A DNA stretch of 17,233 bases from Acidimicrobiales bacterium (GTDB taxonomy: Bacteria; Actinomycetota; Acidimicrobiia; Acidimicrobiales; Ilumatobacteraceae). Numbering within the stretch: the first letter of the stretch is position 1; each line of letters opens with the position of its first letter. The stretch is taken from NCBI GenBank assembly GCA_030830415.1, contig JAURNB010000037.1, positions 1 through 17,233 on the forward strand, read 5' to 3'. Made by a program: the position numbers and the translations under genes. The notes below the pieces were generated by a model. It was not told the origin of the DNA, ran no database searches, and saw only the letters and a program-made list of their open reading frames with translations. Below are positions 14,866-17,233 of the stretch, piece after piece.

Positions 14866-15851
14866 GCCAAGCCATCCCTCGCCGTAATGGAATGACCGTT
14901 CCACTCCCTGGGCATCTCCATTCGCATCGTGAAAAACTCAGTGAATTAGCCGACCTCGGCTACAGCGATATCTGGTCTGCAGAGTCAGACGGCGCCGATG
15001 CATTTACTCCACTTGCAATGGCCGCTGCATGGGAACCACGGTTGCGTTTAGGAACAGCAATTGTTCCGGCCTTCACGCGCTCACCAGCTGCATTTGCACA
15101 ATGCGTTGCATCACTTGCCGATGCTGCGCCTGGTCGTTTTGCTATTGGCATTGGCTCATCGAGCAACGTCATTGTTGAAAAATGGAATGGCGTACCTTTT
15201 GTAGAGCCCTACAAGAAAGTGCGCGATATCGTGCGTTTTCTGCACGACTCTTTTGAGGGTGAAAAAATTGTTAAGAAGTACGACACATTTGAAATTAACG
15301 GTTTCCGTTTAGGCGTGAAGCCTGAGGTGAAGCCGAAGATTCTTGTTGCAGCTTTGCGTGAAGGAATGCTGCGCTTAGCTGCGCGCGAAGCCGACGGCAC
15401 CATCATCAACTGGCTCTCAGCTGAAGACGTGAAAAAAGTTGCTGCAGTGGTGAACGGCGCAGCAAATGGTGTGCCAAAAGAAATTGTGTGCCGTATTTTC
15501 GTATGCCCAAGTGAAAACGCTGAAGTGGTGCGCAAGGCTGCCCGGTTTGCCATTACGGCTTACATGAATGTTCCGGTATACGCGCAGTTCCACGAGTGGT
15601 TGGGTCGTGGCCCAGCATTTCAAGGTATGTGGGATGCATGGAAAGCTGGCGATAGAAAAGCTGCACTTGCTGCGATTCCCGATGAAGTAGTCGACCAACT
15701 CATTGTTCATGGCTCGCCTGAAAAGTGCCGTGCACAAATTGATCAGTACTTTGCAAACGGAGTCACCACAAGCTCAATTGCCATTATGGCCTTTGACCCA
15801 GAACTCAGCCATTGGGATGCAGTGAAGGCGCTCAGCCCGAGCGCATCGTAA
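14862..15851 (+). CDS. LLM-class F420-dependent oxidoreductase
   Basis: A luciferase-like monooxygenase-fold protein of 329 residues. In actinobacteria this subgroup mostly uses deazaflavin F420 rather than FMN. The TIM-barrel pattern is clear: ELADLGYSDIWSAESDGADAF (about 26-46), LRLGTAIVPAFTRSPAAFAQ (about 61-80), then RFAIGIGSSSNVIVEKWNG (about 96-114), a GxGxSxxxxVExWxG form typical of F420 members. A cofactor-loop region with VKPKILVAALREGML follows near 155-170. The carboxy-terminal part has GSPEKCRAQIDQYFANGV, the usual closing helix-turn. The overlapping thioesterase suggests co-expression. The organism must make F420 for this to work, and no F420 biosynthesis gene lies in the window. 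The substrate is unknown. Its end is 2 bp from the end of the opposing second LLM gene. Confidence 0.9.
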   Translation: MSQAIPRRNGMTVPLPGHLHSHREKLSELADLGYSDIWSAESDGADAFTPLAMAAAWEPRLRLGTAIVPAFTRSPAAFAQCVASLADAAPGRFAIGIGSSSNVIVEKWNGVPFVEPYKKVRDIVRFLHDSFEGEKIVKKYDTFEINGFRLGVKPEVKPKILVAALREGMLRLAAREADGTIINWLSAEDVKKVAAVVNGAANGVPKEIVCRIFVCPSENAEVVRKAARFAITAYMNVPVYAQFHEWLGRGPAFQGMWDAWKAGDRKAALAAIPDEVVDQLIVHGSPEKCRAQIDQYFANGVTTSSIAIMAFDPELSHWDAVKALSPSAS

Positions 15852-15853
15852 AT

Positions 15854-16765
15854 TTATAGCAAGGCGTCGGCGAGGCGATTCCACTGTGCCATGGGCACCA
15901 CCTGTGGCGTGTCGGTGAGTACCTGAATGCATACATGGTTGGCGCCTGCAGCGTGATGCTCGGCGACACGATTTTTAATGGTTGCTTCGTCTCCACACAC
16001 GATGACTGCATCGATGAGGCGTTGAGAAGGTTCGCCATTGCCTGCGTCGATGTCGGCATCGGTAAAACCAACGCGCTTCAAACTGTTGGTGTAGTTCGGC
16101 AAGCGTAAGTAGCGAGTCATGCCAGCAACCGCAATAGCACGAGCCTTTGCCTTGTCTGTTTCCAAAACAACCATTTGTTCGACGGCAAGGTTTGCTGCAG
16201 GGTTGGTGCTGTCTATATCACCGCGAGCGAGTGCAGTGTGTTCAGGTGGCATGAAGTAAGTGAGCGCACCCGATGTGCGTTCGCCAGCAAGACCCACCAT
16301 GCGTGGGCCTAGCGCGCCCAACATGCGATGTGGAGTGGTGTTTGGTGTGGGGCCCATATATGTGGCTTTGTCAATGGTGTCGAGGTAGTTCTTCATGAGG
16401 GTGAGCGGGGTGTTGTACGCGGCATCTAAAACGCGGTTCACAAACGTGGAATGGCTCACACCAATACCCAATACAAATCGACCTTCGTGTGCTTCAGAAA
16501 CTGCCATCCACCCGCTGTGCATGGAAAGGGCAGTGCGTACCTGCGCATTGGCAACGCCCGACGCAATGCGAATGTTTTTGCTGGAGTTCAAGAGCAACAT
16601 GGCGTTGGCAAACACTTCGCGGTTCACCGATTCGCCAATCCATAGTGTTGGCCAACCACGCTCGTCGAGTGCAGCAATGCCTTCGCGCACAATGGGGGAA
16701 CGTTGAGTTTCAAATGCCCCAGTGAAAATACCCACCGGGCCGAGGTTGAGTGTTGGTGTTGTCAT
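15854..16765 (-). CDS. LLM-class F420-dependent oxidoreductase, TIGR03620-like
   Basis: A second luciferase-fold oxidoreductase, 303 residues, not a close copy of the opposing one. It starts with NLGPVGIFTGAFE, then LDERGWPTLWIGES (about 33-46), IRIASGVANAQVRTALSM and RFVLGIGVSHSTFVNRV, a GxGxS motif at the expected cofactor strand. The central ALGPRMVGLAGERTSGALTYF matches the form of the MSMEG_4141/TIGR03620 group of predicted F420 enzymes. The C-terminus AEHHAAGANHVCIQVLTD closes the barrel. It is the last gene of a leftward set starting with the carotenoid oxygenase. Use of F420 rather than FMN, and the substrate, are inferred from the family only. Confidence 0.9.
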   Translation of the reverse strand: MTTPTLNLGPVGIFTGAFETQRSPIVREGIAALDERGWPTLWIGESVNREVFANAMLLLNSSKNIRIASGVANAQVRTALSMHSGWMAVSEAHEGRFVLGIGVSHSTFVNRVLDAAYNTPLTLMKNYLDTIDKATYMGPTPNTTPHRMLGALGPRMVGLAGERTSGALTYFMPPEHTALARGDIDSTNPAANLAVEQMVVLETDKAKARAIAVAGMTRYLRLPNYTNSLKRVGFTDADIDAGNGEPSQRLIDAVIVCGDEATIKNRVAEHHAAGANHVCIQVLTDTPQVVPMAQWNRLADALL

Positions 16766-16776
16766 GTTGCTCGCTC

Positions 16777-16792
16777 GCTTCTCTTGAGAAGC
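16777..16792. repeat. 7-bp inverted repeat upstream of the second LLM gene
   Basis: GCTTCTC (16777-16783) and GAGAAGC (16786-16792) are exact inverted copies with 2 bp between them, starting 11 bp upstream of the ATG at 16765. A second small palindrome CGTTAACG is at 16796-16803. On the minus strand no T-run follows, so it is a better candidate for an operator or 5'-leader hairpin than for a terminator of the small upstream gene. Confidence 0.4.
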
Positions 16793-16807
16793 AAACGTTA
16801 ACGAAAA

Positions 16808-16984
16808 CTAGGCCACGTTGGAGCGTTGGGCTTCTTTCTCGGAGCGTTGAAGTTCTTCACGCCGGGCTTGCTCAGCGAGCTGAGCTTTGATGAGCGCAAT
16901 GTGTTTGAGCCCCAACTCACGCGTATGACGAGACAGCCGTGTTTGGCGTGGAGTGAACCCGGGGAGTGTGGCATTCGTTGTCAT
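16808..16984 (-). CDS. Small charged helical protein, unknown
   Basis: From the ATG at 16984 it has 58 residues; a GTG at 17011 would give 67. It is rich in Arg, Lys, Glu and Gln, and from about residue 15 on it reads as one long amphipathic or coiled helix (HTRELGLKHIALIKAQLAEQARREELQ pattern, positions about 20-46). It has no signal peptide, membrane segment or recognisable domain. It fits exactly into the space between the carotenoid oxygenase stop (3 bp before the GTG) and the LLM gene, on the same strand, which favours a real gene over chance. Neither start has a good Shine-Dalgarno sequence. I do not know its function. Confidence 0.5.
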   Translation of the reverse strand: MTTNATLPGFTPRQTRLSRHTRELGLKHIALIKAQLAEQARREELQRSEKEAQRSNVA

Positions 16985-17014
16985 GAAAAAATCATGCCAA
17001 CGAGGTGTCACATG

Positions 17015-17233
17015 CTATTTGGCGCCGGGCATCCAGTTGCCGTGAAACCCTGCAGGCACACGCTGTGGCAGGTGCACGCGGGCAACAGGGCCTGCTGCAA
17101 TATCTTCAGCGTTGAAGATGCAAAAGTCGGTGGTCATTGCGGCAAGGTCGGTGGCATACACCATGACATATGCGCCAAGTTCACCTGGTCGTGTGGGGTC
17201 GTCGGCAACAACGGCTTCACCAATGGTGGTGCC
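17015..17233 (-). CDS. Carotenoid cleavage oxygenase, C-terminal fragment, 5' end outside window
   Basis: The last 72 residues of an RPE65/apocarotenoid-oxygenase family protein run in from the right edge to a TAG at 17017-17015. The fragment contains DDPTRPGELGAYVMVY, then ARVHLPQRVPAGFHGNWMP, the conserved end of the seven-bladed propeller. The His in GFHG is the last of the four histidines that bind the catalytic iron. Family members cleave carotenoids, apocarotenoids or stilbenes with O2. The part that would hint at the substrate is missing. Typical members have 450-500 residues, so most of the gene lies outside. Confidence 0.88.
   Translation of the reverse strand, partial: GTTIGEAVVADDPTRPGELGAYVMVYATDLAAMTTDFCIFNAEDIAAGPVARVHLPQRVPAGFHGNWMPGAK

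Overview
The window looks like part of a chromosome of an actinobacterium (Actinomycetota), most likely one related to Acidimicrobiia. The basis is gene content and order plus protein style: a dihydrolipoamide acyltransferase with Ala/Pro-rich linkers next to lipoylation genes and a TIGR01777 epimerase (an arrangement resembling the mycobacterial dlaT-Rv2216-lipB-lipA locus), two F420-type luciferase-like oxidoreductases, and several CoA-ester genes. GC content is moderate by eye and even along the window. I see no insertion sequence, phage gene, tRNA, rRNA, CRISPR array or sign of recent transfer. The class-level assignment is inference.

Layout. (1) 1-607, minus: the first two thirds of a TIGR01777-family epimerase, cut by the left edge. 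A perfect 13-bp inverted repeat covers its start codon. (2) 681-11368, plus: nine genes with short gaps or 4-bp overlaps, possibly one long transcription unit. They encode a small anchored exported protein, dihydrolipoyl dehydrogenase (E3), a lipoyl-bearing acyltransferase (E2), a single-ORF LipB-LipA fusion, a pirin, an M24 Xaa-Pro-type peptidase, a D-aminoacylase-like amidohydrolase, an unrecognised eight-helix membrane protein and an acyl-CoA dehydrogenase. (3) 11358-13985, minus: an amidase followed by a CaiB/BaiF CoA-transferase, tail-to-tail with the dehydrogenase and overlapping it by 11 bp. (4) 14038-15851, plus: a TesB-like double-hotdog thioesterase overlapping an F420-type LLM oxidoreductase. 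(5) 15854-17233, minus: a carotenoid oxygenase C-terminus (cut by the right edge), a tiny charged protein and a second LLM oxidoreductase.

How they work together. The clearest unit is E3, E2 and LipB-LipA. LipB would place octanoate on Lys42 of the E2 lipoyl domain, LipA would insert the two sulfurs, and E3 would reoxidise the dihydrolipoyl arm during catalysis by a 2-oxoacid dehydrogenase complex. No E1 gene is in the window. The fusion of the two lipoylation enzymes is the most notable feature. Downstream genes suggest peptide, acyl-amino-acid and acyl-CoA catabolism, but specific substrates cannot be read from the sequence. There are only short intergenic stretches; no gap reaches 300 bases.
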